Shown: positions 32,520 to 45,978, counted from the first letter of the stretch. The stretch is 64,000 nucleotides of DNA from Physcomitrium patens (GCF_000002425.4 NC_037261.1:6162098-6226097), one strand, 5' to 3'. Made by a program: numbers and translations. The notes: a model not told the origin generated them from the sequence alone.

Positions 32520-33576
32520 TTTTGATAGATGTCATCAATGAAAAGCCTCCACCCTCTTTGTTGTATTTGCAAGATTCTTTATTGGCTTCCATGTACGTTT
32601 ACTAATATCATATCCCTGTCAATAGACAAGATATTTTAATTTATTTTGGCGCCGCCTTGAATCTAAAACTTCTTCCACTTCAAACTCTTTATTATTGTCC
32701 ACTTTTATAGGAGGAGGTGGAGCTTGTCTTCTTCTTGGTATGTTTACTATCCTGTATGATTCAAGAAGAGATATGTGGAATACTAGATGAATTTTCATTG
32801 ACTCTGGTAGATATAAATGATATGCAACTGGATTGTTTTGTGCAAAAATAGAAAATGGTCTAAGCTTTTGATAGTTGAACTTGTAACAAAGTCGAGTGGT
32901 CTTTATATTGTGATGAAGTAACCATACCTTATCACCTAAGTGGAATGGTAGTTGTTCCTTTTGATAGACATCCGAATTGACCTTTTGTTCTTCTTGAGCT
33001 TCTTTTAATTGTGCCTTTATCGTTGCATGTATCTCTGAAAAATGAATTGCCAAATCTTTTACAGCAAGATTATCAACTTTTGAAAAGTCAAAAGTATCAA
33101 GTCATAGATGATAACCATAATTGGCAAAGAAAGGTATTTATTTTATAGAAGAATATATCGTATTATTGTAAGCAAACTCTGCCAATGGCAAAAGAGTTGT
33201 CCAATCATCTTGTTGGTAGTTAATAGTACATCTTAAATATTGCTCTAAAACTTGATTAATATGCTCTGTATATCCATCAGTTTGAAGATGGAATGCCAAT
33301 GATAGTTTTATATCCACTTTTAGAATCTTGAAAAGAATCTGCCAAAATCTTGATACAAATTGAGTTCCCTTAGCTGATATAATATCCTTGGGTAATCCAT
33401 AATAGCGATAGATATTGTCAAGAAAGAGCTTAGCTATTTCTTCACTTATGATAAATTTTGTACATAGTAAAAAATATGCCATTTTGATAAAACAATCTAC
33501 TATCACAAGTATAGATTAATAAGAACTTGAGATTGGAAGATCCGTGATGAAATCCATAGAAATAGAAGATCATGGT
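32520..33576 (-). pseudogene. pol: B2 integrase core, C-terminus and chromodomain
   Basis: Minus strand, continuing across E5. Integrase core: MDFITDLPIS at about 33560, then KMAYF, YRYYGLPKD with SAKGTQF (the second catalytic Asp is replaced by Ala) at about 33385, then FHLQTDGYTEHINQVLEQYLR. Chromodomain reading FEVEEVLDSRRRQNKLKYLVY is at 32690-32619, with the tail (GYDISKRTWK, LANTTKRVEAFH) to about 32535. Frames are open in two blocks (33506-33138 and 33053-32619) with a frameshift between them. Confidence 0.85.
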
Positions 33577-33860
33577 TGTAGAATAGATATTAATTAGTTT
33601 TTGAAAGATATTGGTAAAATATATTAATAGTTCATATAATAGAAAATTCAGGAGGACGGATGAGTGATTTAGTTCTTAAAAGTGATTAATTATAGAATTA
33701 CAGTGTCATACTGTAAATGCTTATAGTATGTAAAAATTAGTTAGAACATATTATATGTTAATAAATCTAGATGTGTGTTAGAGTGGCTAGTAGATTAAAT
33801 TAAAAGAAGTTGGTGTAAGAAACTTTACTTTGTTTCTTTATTTATTTTGATTTTGACATT

Positions 33861-33898
<38 letters not shown>

Positions 33899-35619
33899 AC
33901 CTAAATGTTTAGTATGAAGCCTTGGGAGAAGGTAAAAGCCTAAGGATGAAAATCTAAACTAATAAGAGGCTAATTGAGAGGGATGAAAGTAAGGCATGGT
34001 CGGATGAAGGCAAAGAATGGAAAACTTCATCCCTATTGGTCGAATGCCATATCCAATGGGTTTCAAGGAGGCTGCCCGAGGTCTTATTAGGGATTAGGGT
34101 TCTTTTTTCGAGAGCATTCGGAAATAACAAGCTAGGATTGTAAATTTTAGGATTTGAGATACAATTTGTGTGCAAAAATTAGAGGATTTGGAGTTAGGGT
34201 GAAAAAGTTATAGCCGTTTGAAGTTAAGGTGTTTATTTAAGACATACTATTATTCTTTTGAGGGTACGAGGAGTTTTATAGCAGCTTTTGAAGATCAAAA
34301 GGTGCGAATGGAACGGCGATTTCAAGGCCTACCTCTTTTACAAAGGAATCATTGCTTTTGGAGTTCTTATAAAGGAGTTGTAGGGAGTTGAAGGCGGCGC
34401 TTCCAAATCAAAGGCAGTAAGTAAGCGGTTTTGTTTGTAGTAATGGTTGGAGCCATAACTTGAGTATTCGGACGAATTTTTGGCTCAATTTTTTGGAGAA
34501 TGTAAATTTTTGTGTTAAAAAGCAATACATACAAATTTCGTAGCATTTGAGCTTATATTTTGTGAGATATGAAGAAAATTGCATGCAGATGTATAAAAAC
34601 AAGGGTTTGAAGCAATCGTTAGGGTTTTTAAGATATCTCAAGATCTGCAACGAATTTGTAGTTGAAATTTGTTGTAGAAGTTAATAAGAATACATTAGTA
34701 TCTCATATAAAATTTGAGTTTGTTTCGACAGTCGGATTAGGAGATATGAGGTGTTGAAGTTTTAGAAAATGTCCACATAAGAATAAACAAGGTTTTAGAA
34801 GATTTTATCATATTTTGGAAGTTGTAGGTTACTTGAGGATTGTGTATTTGGTGTAATTACTCAAACGGAAAAAATTATATATAAACTTAGGGCTTTCCTT
34901 ATTTTCAAGCTTGATTGGATAATTAGTGACAGCCAAAAGCCCAACGTTTTCTTGATGCAAACTCTTTCAATCCCAACAACAGTTAGAATCTGGAGAATCA
35001 AGGGAAAGGGTATAGGAGTTGTAGAAGTTAATTAAGGTACCAGACTGTGATAGTCATGAGCCAAGATAAGCTTGGTGCTTCTTCTTTTCTTTTGTTTGTT
35101 ATTTTCTTTGAATAAGAGGATTGAGAGTTTCTGAATATTGTGAAGTGAATTATGGAATGAAAATGTAATTGGTATTATTTGAGAAGAAAAAAGATTGAAT
35201 GCTGAAATCTGATTGTATTTCACAACAGAGAGAATGAGTCTATGTTTGTGTGAAACACTGTAATGTGAATGGCAGTTCTGTGTGAAGAATTCCAGTGATT
35301 GGAATGAGGGTAATTGTGTACTGAAAGCTGTGAGGGCACAGTATTATAGTTGGAGATTATGAGGGTGAATATATTGGTAGAAATAGCAGTTATTGATATG
35401 ACTAAATTGCTGCAAAGAAGAGACCGATAAGGTGAAGGAGGAGATTATAGTTTCTTTGTGTGTTTAGATATTGGAAATAGAGACGATACATTTAGGAGGT
35501 AATTGATTGTGTGACCCTAACGTGAACGCTAAGTAACTAATCATTCCCCGTGTTTGAATCTCCCTATACGGATTTATTCCTATTAGATTATTTTGGAATA
35601 AGTAAAACGAGCAATCACA
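33577..35619 (+). repeat. E5 5' LTR, split by F2
   Basis: TGTAGAATAG at 33577 to 33703, then 34983-35619, ending GCAATCACA. It matches the 3' LTR at 45979-46770. Family E LTRs begin TGTAGAAT and end with ACA. Confidence 0.88.
33704..34978 (+). repeat. F2: solo LTR of family F in the E5 5' LTR
   Basis: TGTCATACTG...CCCAACA, 1275 bp, flanked by perfect 4-bp duplication ACAG (33700-33703 and 34979-34982). The uninterrupted E5 3' LTR reads 'agaattacggttagaatc' at the same place. A (TA)n run occupies 33866-33895. Confidence 0.9.
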
Positions 35620-35622
35620 TTT

Positions 35623-35640
35623 TGGCGCCTGTGCTGGAGA
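35623..35640 (+). other. E5 primer-binding site (tRNA-Asp type)
   Basis: TGGCGCCTGTGCTGGAGA, three bases after the LTR. The first seven bases match the tRNA-Asp primer site typical of Athila/Tat elements, as in E4. The leader 35641-35837 is decayed. Confidence 0.7.
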
Positions 35641-35837
35641 GTGATAATAGCTTTGAGTGTTAGGAATTAATTACCAAGAATGAGAGAAAATTAGAAATGG
35701 ATGACGATTTTAGTAGTGTTTGAAGCAAGATTACGGTTAATAAGAACGAAAGCATTGCATCGAGGAAAATAAATCAGTTGAAAGAAAGACAGAGAAGAGC
35801 ATAAGGAAGGAACTTGCTTATAGAGGAGCAAGAATGT

Positions 35838-36736
35838 TGTCATGTTGTAACACGAGTATACCGTGATAATATAAAGAAAGGGGACTTTTATTAATGTTCA
35901 GTTATCTCGAATATTAGGATCAACGACCAATTCCTAAATAGGAGTATATATTGAAATCAAGGCTGAAGAGTTCTTTAGTCTCGACAACACATCTCTTGGA
36001 GCTCTAGCTCACCTTTGTGGTATTATTCTTGTATTCATCTGATTAATCTAGTTCTTGCCAGTTCTTCTTGAACTTCTTGTTAGATCTCGAGTTTGTATTT
36101 CTATATCCGTGATAGTTTGTCGAGACTTCACACACCTCAGATATCAGAGTTAGTTTATTCCTCGTTAGAATGAGGATTATCCTTCTACTTGGAAGTGTAC
36201 TAGTATTTTAGACGTTGTGGATTACCCTCCTCTAAACTGATACTTCTTTTGTTACAATATTGGAGTCTTATTCTTCTTGGAGAGAGTGGATTACCCCTTT
36301 TCTTGAAGCTCTTAAGGCATTTTAGAAGTTGCGGAGTATCCTCTTCTAAACCAATATTGTCTTCTTATAGAGTCATTTCTGTCTTTCTCTTAGAATGGCC
36401 GGAGGCCAAGACATTAGTATGACGAAAAGTTCAGAGTCTAAGTTGGATGCTATCATGAATGCCCTCGCTACATTATCGTAAAGAACTGCAAAGATTGAAG
36501 GAGTCGTGGCAAGGCTTCATAATGATGGAGCATCTAGAATGGCACAATCTAGGTTGCACCAGTCTCAAACTTCTGTACTTGGAGAAGCAACTTTGCCTTA
36601 GGTTCGACAAGCACCACTGGTTCTACAACATAAGGAGCCCCGAGTTAGCCTTCCGGACAAGTTTGATGGTACGCATTCCAAGTTTCAAGGATTCGTCAAT
36701 CAAATCAAGTTGATAACAGTTTTATAACCCGAACGC
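35838..36736 (+). mobile_element. Chimeric D LTR stub joined to a family A fragment (A4)
   Basis: 35838-35934 is the first 97 bp of a D LTR (TGTCATGTTGTAACACG). At about 35935 it switches, within shared 'attcctaaa'-like bases, to the middle of an A LTR (TATA box, primer sequence 35977-35987, LTR end 36114, self-primer site 36117-36127, leader) and A gag (from ATG 36395 to 36736, with stops), where the D2 5' LTR begins. The left outer flank atgt (35834-35837) matches acgt after D2 (41900-41903), so the whole 35838-41899 block behaves as one insertion into E5. Confidence 0.75.
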
Positions 36737-39700
36737 TGTCGTGTTGTAACACAAGTATACCATGAAAATATAAAGAAATGAGACTTTTATTAATGTTCAG
36801 TTAGCTCGAATATTGAGAGCAACGACCAATTCCAGTGCCAATATTGAGAGGCCAGGTTCAGTCATCCTATTACAATTAGGCAAGGCATACTGAAATGCTC
36901 CATTCGATTCCAATAACAGAAGTCAGCAGAAAGAGAAAGGACCAATTCAACGATGAGTGAGCCTAGTTCAAAGAGCCAATTGGATCCAATTTCAAGACAT
37001 CCAATGCAGGTCCTATTATGGGCCTCTTACTCAATATGAGACCTGACTTGATCGGGCAACCCAATGCGGTCCAATTACGGGAACATCTAAGTCTTACTAC
37101 GGGCCTCTTAGCTAATATGAGACCTAAATTGGTCAGGCGACTCAATGTGGTCCCGATTATGGGGCTCCAATTCTGTTTCAAGCTGTTCCATCCTTTGTGT
37201 CGTTCCGGGAACGTCCTTTCGGTAAAAAGATCTTTTAAAGGTAAAAATGGAGGAAAAAGCTCTGACGACAGAGCCAATTTTGGATCCAAGACGGAAGATT
37301 GAAGAAATTCAGAGGTTAGGGTTTGAAAGAGGGGAGAAGTAGGGTTAAAGGAGATGATAGGTTGAGAAATGAAAGGGGGAGAATAAGTTTTTTTTGAAGG
37401 GTCGGAGAGCTAGCTTCATGCTTTGGACGAGAAAAAAAGATAGAGAATTGGGGTTTTTTTTCTTCATAGGGTTTTGGGAAGACAAAAGCAATCATTGCTG
37501 AAGTCAGTGTTGTACTGGTGAATTGGGGTTTTAATGAAGTGGGTGAGATTACTCTTGACTGTTTTGTGAAATCGAAGTTACGTCTGTGATTGAAGAATTA
37601 AAAGGCTGTCTATAGGATTGAGTATGCGGAGTGAATGAAAATTTTTGGATTAATCTAACAAGACAGTCAGTGGATACAAGGTCGTGAGTATAAAGCAGTA
37701 TCAGAGATTAGCAAATTGAATTGTTCGAGGTTCTCTATAACATCTAGAGACCTATCGGCTGGGACAAAAAAAGATTTCGACGAGCATTCAAAGGACATCC
37801 GTGCAGATTTACGATATATTCTTGCAGTTGTTTATATTCTAACAGTCAAAAACCAATAGACTGCTTGAATATTAGCGAATCTCCATACTACCTTCTACAG
37901 CCAGACGTCCAGCGCATTCTCGAGCAATAAAGCACGTAATACGACATAAGTGGTGAATCCAACGTGAAAGCTTAAGGTAGAAGGTATTGGATTTCGTTTG
38001 ATTTTATTTTTATTTTTATGAAAAATGAAAATAAAAATTTTGAAGGATCTTTGGGAGGAGTTTTCGGTGGGGGTTCTTCTAAAAGACAAGGTATGTACAT
38101 GGATCCGTCTATTGCTAGTATGTTTCAAGCCTTCTCATTATCGATGCAGCAACAGCAAAGCAATGATCGAAAGAAAGCTTTGGCAACCAAAGCATTACAA
38201 GCAATAGTCAATAAAATTGATCATTTTGATGGAAGGAATATTTTGAGGTATTTAAGATGTTATGTTCATGAAATAGAATTAAATTAGGTTTCTGAGAAGA
38301 AAATGGTTGAATTATTTGGACTTGCCATGATACAGGAGATAAAAGACCATATTACATCGATTACGGATCGTTATGGGAATTCATGGGAGGTTTTTTCACA
38401 TGCATTGAAAGACAAACAATTCTTGGAAGATGGTGATTGCGTTACTAAGAAGCTGTTTTTGGAATGGATTGAATGGCCTAGTAAGAATTTGTAAGCAACA
38501 CAGCTACTAAGAAAATTTGAGAGGCAATACTCTCAATTATTGAAGGTAGAAAAATTGACATTGGAGCCGAACAAAGTTGATCTATTTCTTCAAGCTGCAG
38601 ATGGAGAATTGCAAGGAAAATTAGAACTCTTTCTTGAAGACAAAGAAGAAGATGAAGGATTGACAACAAAGTAGAAGAACGTTGAAGATGCGATAGGGTT
38701 GCTCACAAAAAGCGAAAGGAGGAAGGATAGGAGCAATATTCCAAAAAAAATACAAGCACCCAAAGCTCCAGTACGTACAACACCACCAACAATGCGTACA
38801 GTTCAACCTTCGACATCCTTATCAAAGAAAGCAGATATGGAGATGGAAGAAATTATACGAAGAATACGAGATCTTCAAATCAAATTGGCAAGACTTGAAG
38901 AGAATACTTCTATAAATAATTTGAAGAATGTTTTGAAACAAGGATATGTACAAAGATGCATTTGGTGTGATGATGCTTCACACACTAGAAAAGATTGCAA
39001 TGAGTTTAATAATATGATACGGCAAGGAATTATTTGCTGAAAAGATGGAAAGATAGCATTAAAAGATAGGGAGGATCTTCTTCAAACCAATTTTGGCAAG
39101 AGAGGAATGAGAGCATTGGTTCAAGATTACTTAAAAGAGCATGAAACAGCAGCACGAGAAAGTGTAAGTTATGGTGCTAGAGTAGATGATGAAATTGGTG
39201 GAAGTGCGGAAACTAGTGAGTTTTGGGCTTCTGCCATTTCTACAATGCAAGAAGGGAAATTACCTCGAGAAGCGTTATTGAGGATTGCAGCTACAATACG
39301 AGGTACAACAAGTTGGGAGGATCCTATTGAATCTCTTTCAGTTCATGCATATATTGCTAAGAGCTAACATAAAGCTTTGATGGAAGAAAAGAGACGAGGA
39401 AATTTTGATGATACTAGAGAAGGAAATTCTTCTAAGAGGTAAACTCGAAGAGACAAGGCTCGGGAGGCAGCTTCACAAGAATTGCCTATAAAAGATACCT
39501 GAGCATCATTGGAAGAAAAAACAAAGGAAACAAAAGATAAGGACAAATCAATTGCTTATAAGCTACTTTCTGACATTGAAGCGGCAACAAATTTGAAAGG
39601 GGTGTTGGAAGAACGTATAGTAAACGCTAAGATGGAATTCACATTGAAAGAAGTTTTCGGAATTGCAAAGAAGGAGTTTCATGATGTTATCATTGACAGC

Positions 39701-41899
39701 ATTAAGTGAAAGAGGCAATTAATGGGCAAAACTAGAATGAGTCATGCTATTGATACAAGAATATATAAAGATGAAGAAGAGGTTGATATTGATTACAAGC
39801 AACCAACAAATGAAAAGAATGGGTATAATCAACGAGTATGTTTCGAAGATTATAGTGATAAGAAAATGGAAACTTTGAGCCATTATACTCGAAAGCATTG
39901 GGCAAGGACAACTACTGAGGTATTGGTGAAAGTAGGAGATATATAAGAACCAATTGTTGCTTTAGTCGACCATATTTCTGAAATAAATTTCATGTCTAAA
40001 GATCTTTATAAGAAGCAAAAATGGCCAATTGATATGGAACATGGATGGGCAATACTAGCAACTAATAACACATGGGGCGAATTATATGGAGCTTGTCCAA
40101 ATGTCAAAATTCGGATTGGAGATGTTGCAATGGAGCAACATTTCTTTATTCAAGATACAACATCTTATCCGTTGATTTTAGGACAACCTTATATTACGGC
40201 AACACAGATGGAAACAAAAGTACTTGACAATGGTTCTGCTTATGCAAGGGTATGTAGCGAAGATAGGAAGAAAGCTGTACAATTTCTAACAGTATCTCCT
40301 AACCATAAACGGAATTAAGATAGGTTGAGGGAGAAACCATTGCCAAAGATTGTTGAAGGATTTAAGGATTTTGGGGAGGTACCACTATAAAGCAAGATTA
40401 TGGAGGTACAAAAGAGGAGGTACTCTCGCGAGATGAAGGTGCCTTTGATGCAAGTTTTATTGGTATATTGGAGAATGGAAGTATTATGTATAAGAAAGTT
40501 GATGATTTTAAAAAAAAAGAAAGAAAAAGATTATATAATATTGAAGGAGAATTATGCAAGTTAAGTCCGCAGCAAGAAGATGAAAGTTATTTGGATAATG
40601 AAGGTAACGAAGATGAACTGGACAAAGACGTAGTGAATATATTATAAATCAAACAGCAATTGGGTAAATTGGTGCATACCGGAGGATGCACAAGTTCAGA
40701 GGGGGTGGATGTCATGTTGTAACACGAGTATAGCTTGAAAATATAAAGAAAGGGGACTTTTATTAATGTTCAGTTACCTTGAATATTAGGATCAATGACC
40801 AATTCCAGTGCAGATACTGAGAGGCCAAGTTCAGTCACCCCGTTATAGTCAGCCGGGGCATACTGAAATGCTCCATTCGATTCCAATAACGGGAGTCAAC
40901 AGAAAAGAAAAAGACCAATTCAATGACGGGTGAGCTTGGTTCGAAGAGCCAATTGGATCCAATTTCAAGACATCTAATCCAAGTCTTACCCAATATGAGA
41001 CCTGATTTGATCGGACGACCCAATGCGGTCCAATTACAGGAACATTGAGGTCTTACTGCGGGCCTTTTAGCCAATATGAGACCTAAATTGGTCGGGCGAC
41101 TCAATGTGGTCCCGATTATAGGGGTTCCGATTCCGTTTCAGGCTGTTCCGTCCTTTATGCCATTCTAGGAACATCCTTTCGGTAAAAAGATGTCTTAAAG
41201 GTAAAAACGGAGGAGAAAGCTCTGATGGCGGAGCCAATTCCAGATCCAAGACGGAAGATTGAATTAATTCAAAGGTTAGGGTTTGAAAGAGGAGAGAATT
41301 AGGGTTAAAGGGGAGGATAGGTTAAGAAATGGGAAGGGAGAGAAGGGTTTGAAGGGTCGGAGAGAGCTTCATGTTTCGAACGGAGAAAAAAGACAGAGGA
41401 TTGGGATTTTTTTTCTTCATAGGGTTTTGGGAAGACGAAAGCAATCATTGCTGAAGTCAGTGTTGTACTGGTGAATTGGGATTTTAATGAAGTGGGTGAG
41501 ATTACTCTTGACTGTTTTGTGAAATCGAAGTTACGTCTATGATTGAAGAATTAAAAGGCTGTCTATAGGATTGAGTATGCGGAGTGAATGAAAATTTTTG
41601 GATTAATCTAACAAGACAGTCAGTGGATATAAGGTCGTGAGTATAAAGCAGTATCAGAGATTAGCAAATTGAATTGTTCGAGGTTCTCTATAACATCTAG
41701 AGACCTATCGGCTGGGGCAAAAAAAGATTTCGACGAGCATTCGAAGGACATCCGTGCAGATTTACGATATATTCTTGCAGTTGTTTATATTCCAACAATC
41801 AAAAATTGATAGACTGCTTGAATATTAGCGAATCTCCATACTTCCTTCTACAGCCAGACTCCCGGCGCATTCTCAAGCAGGAAAGCACGTAATATGACA
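36737..41899 (+). mobile_element. D2: internally deleted family D element (gag-protease only)
   Basis: 5163 bp with LTRs 36737-37946 (1210 bp) and 40710-41899 (1190 bp), primer site 37951 and polypurine tract 40697-40709. Compared with D1, everything from the start of pol to near its end (about 3.2 kb, RT through integrase core) is missing, with the junction at about 40565-40575 in similar 'caaga(a/t)gatga' sequence. The left flank is A gag and the right flank is E5 gag, so its two ends do not sit in the same host sequence. Confidence 0.88.
38018..40390 (+). pseudogene. gag: D2 gag-protease
   Basis: One frame from ATG 38018, collinear with D1 15221-17593. It starts intact where D1 has a stop (SSKRQGMYMDPS), but carries its own stops at about 38286, 38493, 38672, 39038, 39365, 39440, 39500, 39707, 39944 and 40316. 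The zinc knuckle CIWCDDASHTRKDC is intact (about 38958-39000). The protease Asp region reads VDHISEINFMS, further from consensus than D1. The two D copies have different sets of stops, so both were inactivated after insertion or were mobilised in trans. Confidence 0.82.
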
Positions 41900-41903
41900 A
41901 CGT

Positions 41904-44900
41904 AATCTTAAAAAGAAGCATCGACAGAATTGGATTAAACCATGGTTGCAAGCTTATTGGTGCATTCGAACATATCAAGAACCGGACAAACTCTTAATTA
42001 TGCAGTTGTATGTTCCATTAGAAAAACTTCCAAAAATACTTGCGGAAAATTTTGTTAACATTCCAGTGGAAATCTTGAGGCCATTAACTGAAAGAGAAGG
42101 AGGCGTAGAAGAATTTGATACTCTATTGGATATTTTTCCAGTAGGAGGTACTGCGGAAACAAACAATAGTCGCTCTTCAGATTGGCACAAATTGGTCGCC
42201 AATAAAGATAACTATATTATATTTTAAAATCTGATATTTTCAATTGTAATTCAACCAATAAAACTAATTACAGAAAATAACAATAAATCGAGGAGCATTG
42301 AGAGCTCAAAAATTAGAATAAGGAAAAGCAGAGATTATTTTAAAACGGAGTTTAGCGGAACAAGAAATTTAATGGCGTTAGTAGGACCAGCCATTCCGAT
42401 TGCAGTACAAATGGGTGCAGTAGGTGATCATATGACTAGTGTCGTACCACTACCTACTTTTTGGGGATTTTTGGGTGCGAATCCCGATTAACATTTGTCT
42501 CAGTTTCTTACAGCATGTGTAGCTAATAATGGCAAAACTAAAGATATTTGGTTGCAATGGCTACCAGCGACCTTAAAAGACATGGCATTTGAATGGTACA
42601 ACTACCAACCAATGGGTCAATTTCCGAATTGGGAAGCATTGAAGAATGCATTTTTATCTCATTTTCGGCTAATTGGTTTTGAGGACCGCCTTCGAGAGAG
42701 GTCAATGAACAGTAAAATGATCTTAGGAGAGGTGGTGGAATCGTACTATGGCCGAATGGCTGATATACTCAGTAAGTGGCCAAATCACCAAATGTCGGAT
42801 GTATTTATCTTATCCATATTAATCAATGGTTTGCACCCAGCAAAGCTAAAAATATTTGTAAAAGAAGCTCAACATGTTACGGTGGTTGCGTCCCTTAATA
42901 GAGCCAAGGTTTGGGAGAAATACCATTATGATCAGTTTTTAACTACAGGAGCCACGATGATTCCAATTCAAGGTAGATATCAAAATCCGACTTAAAACGA
43001 ATCAATAGGTAGTTATCCACAAATGTTAGAAATAGGGGCCAATTCCAATACCAATATTCAAGGCCCAGTTAATATCATCCCATTGCAAGCTATACCACCG
43101 AATGTGACAACAATGTATGCTCCATATTTTCCGTATCAACAATAAGCGTTAACTACGGCAGAGATATTAATAATGCTAGCCCTAAAAGATTCCAATGAAA
43201 CCTTGTTATTGAATTTGATGAAGAAAATGGAAAAAACAACCATCAATATGGCTAAAGATAAGGAGAAGAGGCAAAAGTCTACCAATACTAGGACCAATGT
43301 ATGGTGCAGTAATTATAAGGGCCACGGTCATTCTATAACAAAATGTCCCTTACCCTCATAAATAATGCGTCAATGTACATTTTACAGAGGAAAGCACCTA
43401 ATAGCAAATTGTTGGAATTGACAAAGACAACAATAATAATTTAATAATCAGACCATGAACTCACCAACCCAGTGAGACGTGAATCAAGTACAAATAGAAA
43501 ATATGTTTGGATGGAATGGAAATCAATTTAATTGATAAAATCGAGCATTCAATAACTTTCAAAGTTCCAATTTTAATCAAGGGTCTACATCGAACCCCCA
43601 GAACTACGATAAGGAGCAGCAAAGGTATCAGCAATATGCTCCACCAACGTCATCAAACCAAGTTCCCTCAATACCAACGGGATAACCAGGATCATTTTCT
43701 AACCCTATATGGAACAAGCCTAGTAGGTATATACCAGTGGAGGCACCCAATATGCCTGATGGGGGTACAAGAAGACCACTTCAACAAAAGAGAAAAGGAC
43801 CAATTCAACATTTGGGTAATCCCGATGCAAAAGACCAATTTGATCCAATTAGGAGACCATCCAATCCAGATCCTATTATGGGCTTCGTACCTAGTATGAA
43901 ACTTGATTCAGTGGCACAATCCAATGAGGTCCCAATTACGGAGGCCTCGATTCTGTTCCAAGCAGTTCCGATCTCTATGTAATTCTAAGAAACGTCTTAT
44001 CCATTGAAAGATCCTCTTGAGGGTAAAAATTCCAAAGAAGCCCCGGTTGTTCTTCTAATTCCGTGTCCAAGGCGGAAGAATATCTTACCTCACGGAGTTA
44101 AACTCAAACCAATGAAAAGTAAGAAGATATTGGAAATTATCCTAAATATGGAACCCTATGATATTTTGAAGGATCTAGATGCTATTCGACCCTCTATTTC
44201 TATGAAGCAACTTCTAGCAGTCGCACCAGAGTGTCGTTCTATACTGAATTCATCGTTAACACAGCATGGGCATCGTAATAAAAAATTTTGTGAAGTCAGT
44301 TTGAACCCTGACCCAGGTGCATCAACTATCGATGTTTCGATTGACGGTGTTATGATCTCGGGTGTTCAAGTACATGGTGGTTCCAGCATCAATTTAATGA
44401 ACGTTGATACAATAGATGCTTTAGATTTGGAACACTTAGTACTCACGACATTGGTATTACGGATGGTAGATCATAGCCGGATTAAACCAATGGATATCTT
44501 ATGGAGTGTTCAAACTATGATTGCCGATATTGCATATGAAATTGACTATATCATCTTTTGATTACAGTGTTTGACTTTATTGTATCTAATTTTATTGAGA
44601 CGACCTTGGTTTTATCAAGCAAAGGTCAAGAACGATTCGAGTTGGGGTACTTTGATAATTGGCAAGGATGGAGATAAAATTGTATTACAAATATATCCAA
44701 AATAATATCATGGGGAGTCTCAATTGTCAGCATCTGAATTAACATCGGACGATGACCTTAGCTCTGATGATGATGTAGTAGTACCAATTACGGAGGTGCC
44801 TGTGGAGGCAGCACTATACCTTGGAGTGGTGTACCAATGTAGAGGTCCTGACGAATATTTACTGTATTAGGAGGATGCGACTAACTCGGATCATGCTATT

Positions 44901-45480
44901 GCCGAATGGATGAATAATTTTGTAGCCAATAGAGTCAGCACATTGGAACCAGATTTGGGTGGTTTTCATATGTTGAATAATATAAGATATTCAGATCAAG
45001 AGAAGATAATTAAATCAGAGGTTGTTGAAGACCCTGTGTGTCAATCCATTAACCTAGGTACCAACAAAATGCCACAATTAATTAAAATATATGCCAATAT
45101 TATAGGTACAGAATTGGATGCTTGGAAACAGTTTTTTGTCCATCACAAATCTACCTATGTGTGGTCGTATGTGGATTTAAAAGGGATTCTAGTTGACATG
45201 TGTGAGCACCAAATTATTTTAGAGGAAGACGTTATGCCAGTTTGCCAGAGACAATATCGACATAGTCCAAAATATTCTCTTTTAGTGAAAGAAGAATTGG
45301 ATAAACTTCTTGCTGTGGATTTTATTTATCTTGTTCTGTATTGTGCATGGATGTCGCCAATCGTGATGGTACTGAAGATGAATGGAAAAACCTGAATTTG
45401 TCAGGATTTTTGAAAACTTAATGTGGCCATCAAGAAAGATTACTTTTCATTACCTGTCACGGACAGTATGGGTAACATGT
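41904..45480 (+). pseudogene. gag: E5 gag, protease and RT start
   Basis: One frame throughout, collinear with E4. N-terminus IKPW..A...IRTYQEPDK at about 41930. Gag core at 42495-42980 (FLTACVANNGKTKDIWLQWL; FEWYNYQPMGQFPNW; FRLIGFEDRLRE). Damaged zinc knuckles lie near 43300-43420. PNMPDGG and the segment captured by the D LTR are at 43740-44070. The protease has VHGGSSINLMN at about 44370, where E4 has VDGGASVNLMN, so the catalytic Asp is lost to His. RT begins at about 45230 (VKEELDKLL, SPIVMVLKMNGK) and breaks off near 45475. More than ten nonsense codons. Confidence 0.82.
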
Positions 45481-45978
45481 TGTCATTATAACCAAGTAGT
45501 AAAAAAATAGGAGTGGGGCACTAGTTAAAGTCATTTTGTGGTATTATTTTGGATTGGCTAGGGTGCCATTTTCTTGTATTTCTTGTATTTTTGAGAGTAG
45601 TAGTTCTAGTTAAGAGTTAACAGTGAAGAGCTAGTCACAAGTATCGATTAAAGATATTCCAGAATAGATGAGTCAGCAACGACAACAATTGGAACTTCGG
45701 GATGTCCAGAACTTGAAATTGGATGCTCAAATCCATGTACTAGGTGAGTATAATGAAGATCTATCAAACTACTTGAGGAAGGAGTCGACTGACTGGAGGA
45801 AGAAGAAGAAGATGTGTAATTGGAACTAGATTTGGTCGAACCTACATTCGATAATACAGCAAATAATTAATTAGGTGGGCCAGAGGAACTAGTAACTTTG
45901 TGGAGATTTTTTAAGTAATTTTTAGATAGGTATCAATTGAGTGTTTGCGAAGACGCTGCATAGATAAGAGTGGGGCTA
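45481..45978 (+). other. E5 deletion scar, third-ORF remnant and polypurine tract
   Basis: RT beyond 45475, RNase H, integrase and most of the third ORF are missing. 45660-45830 reads QQRQQLELRDVQNLKLDAQ, then LGEYNEDLSNYL, a match to the coiled-coil C-terminus of the E4 third ORF (LKERDTQIALLE; LGALNEDLTALL). Polypurine tract AAGAGTGGGGCTA occupies 45966-45978. 45481-45660 has no recognisable content. Confidence 0.6.
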
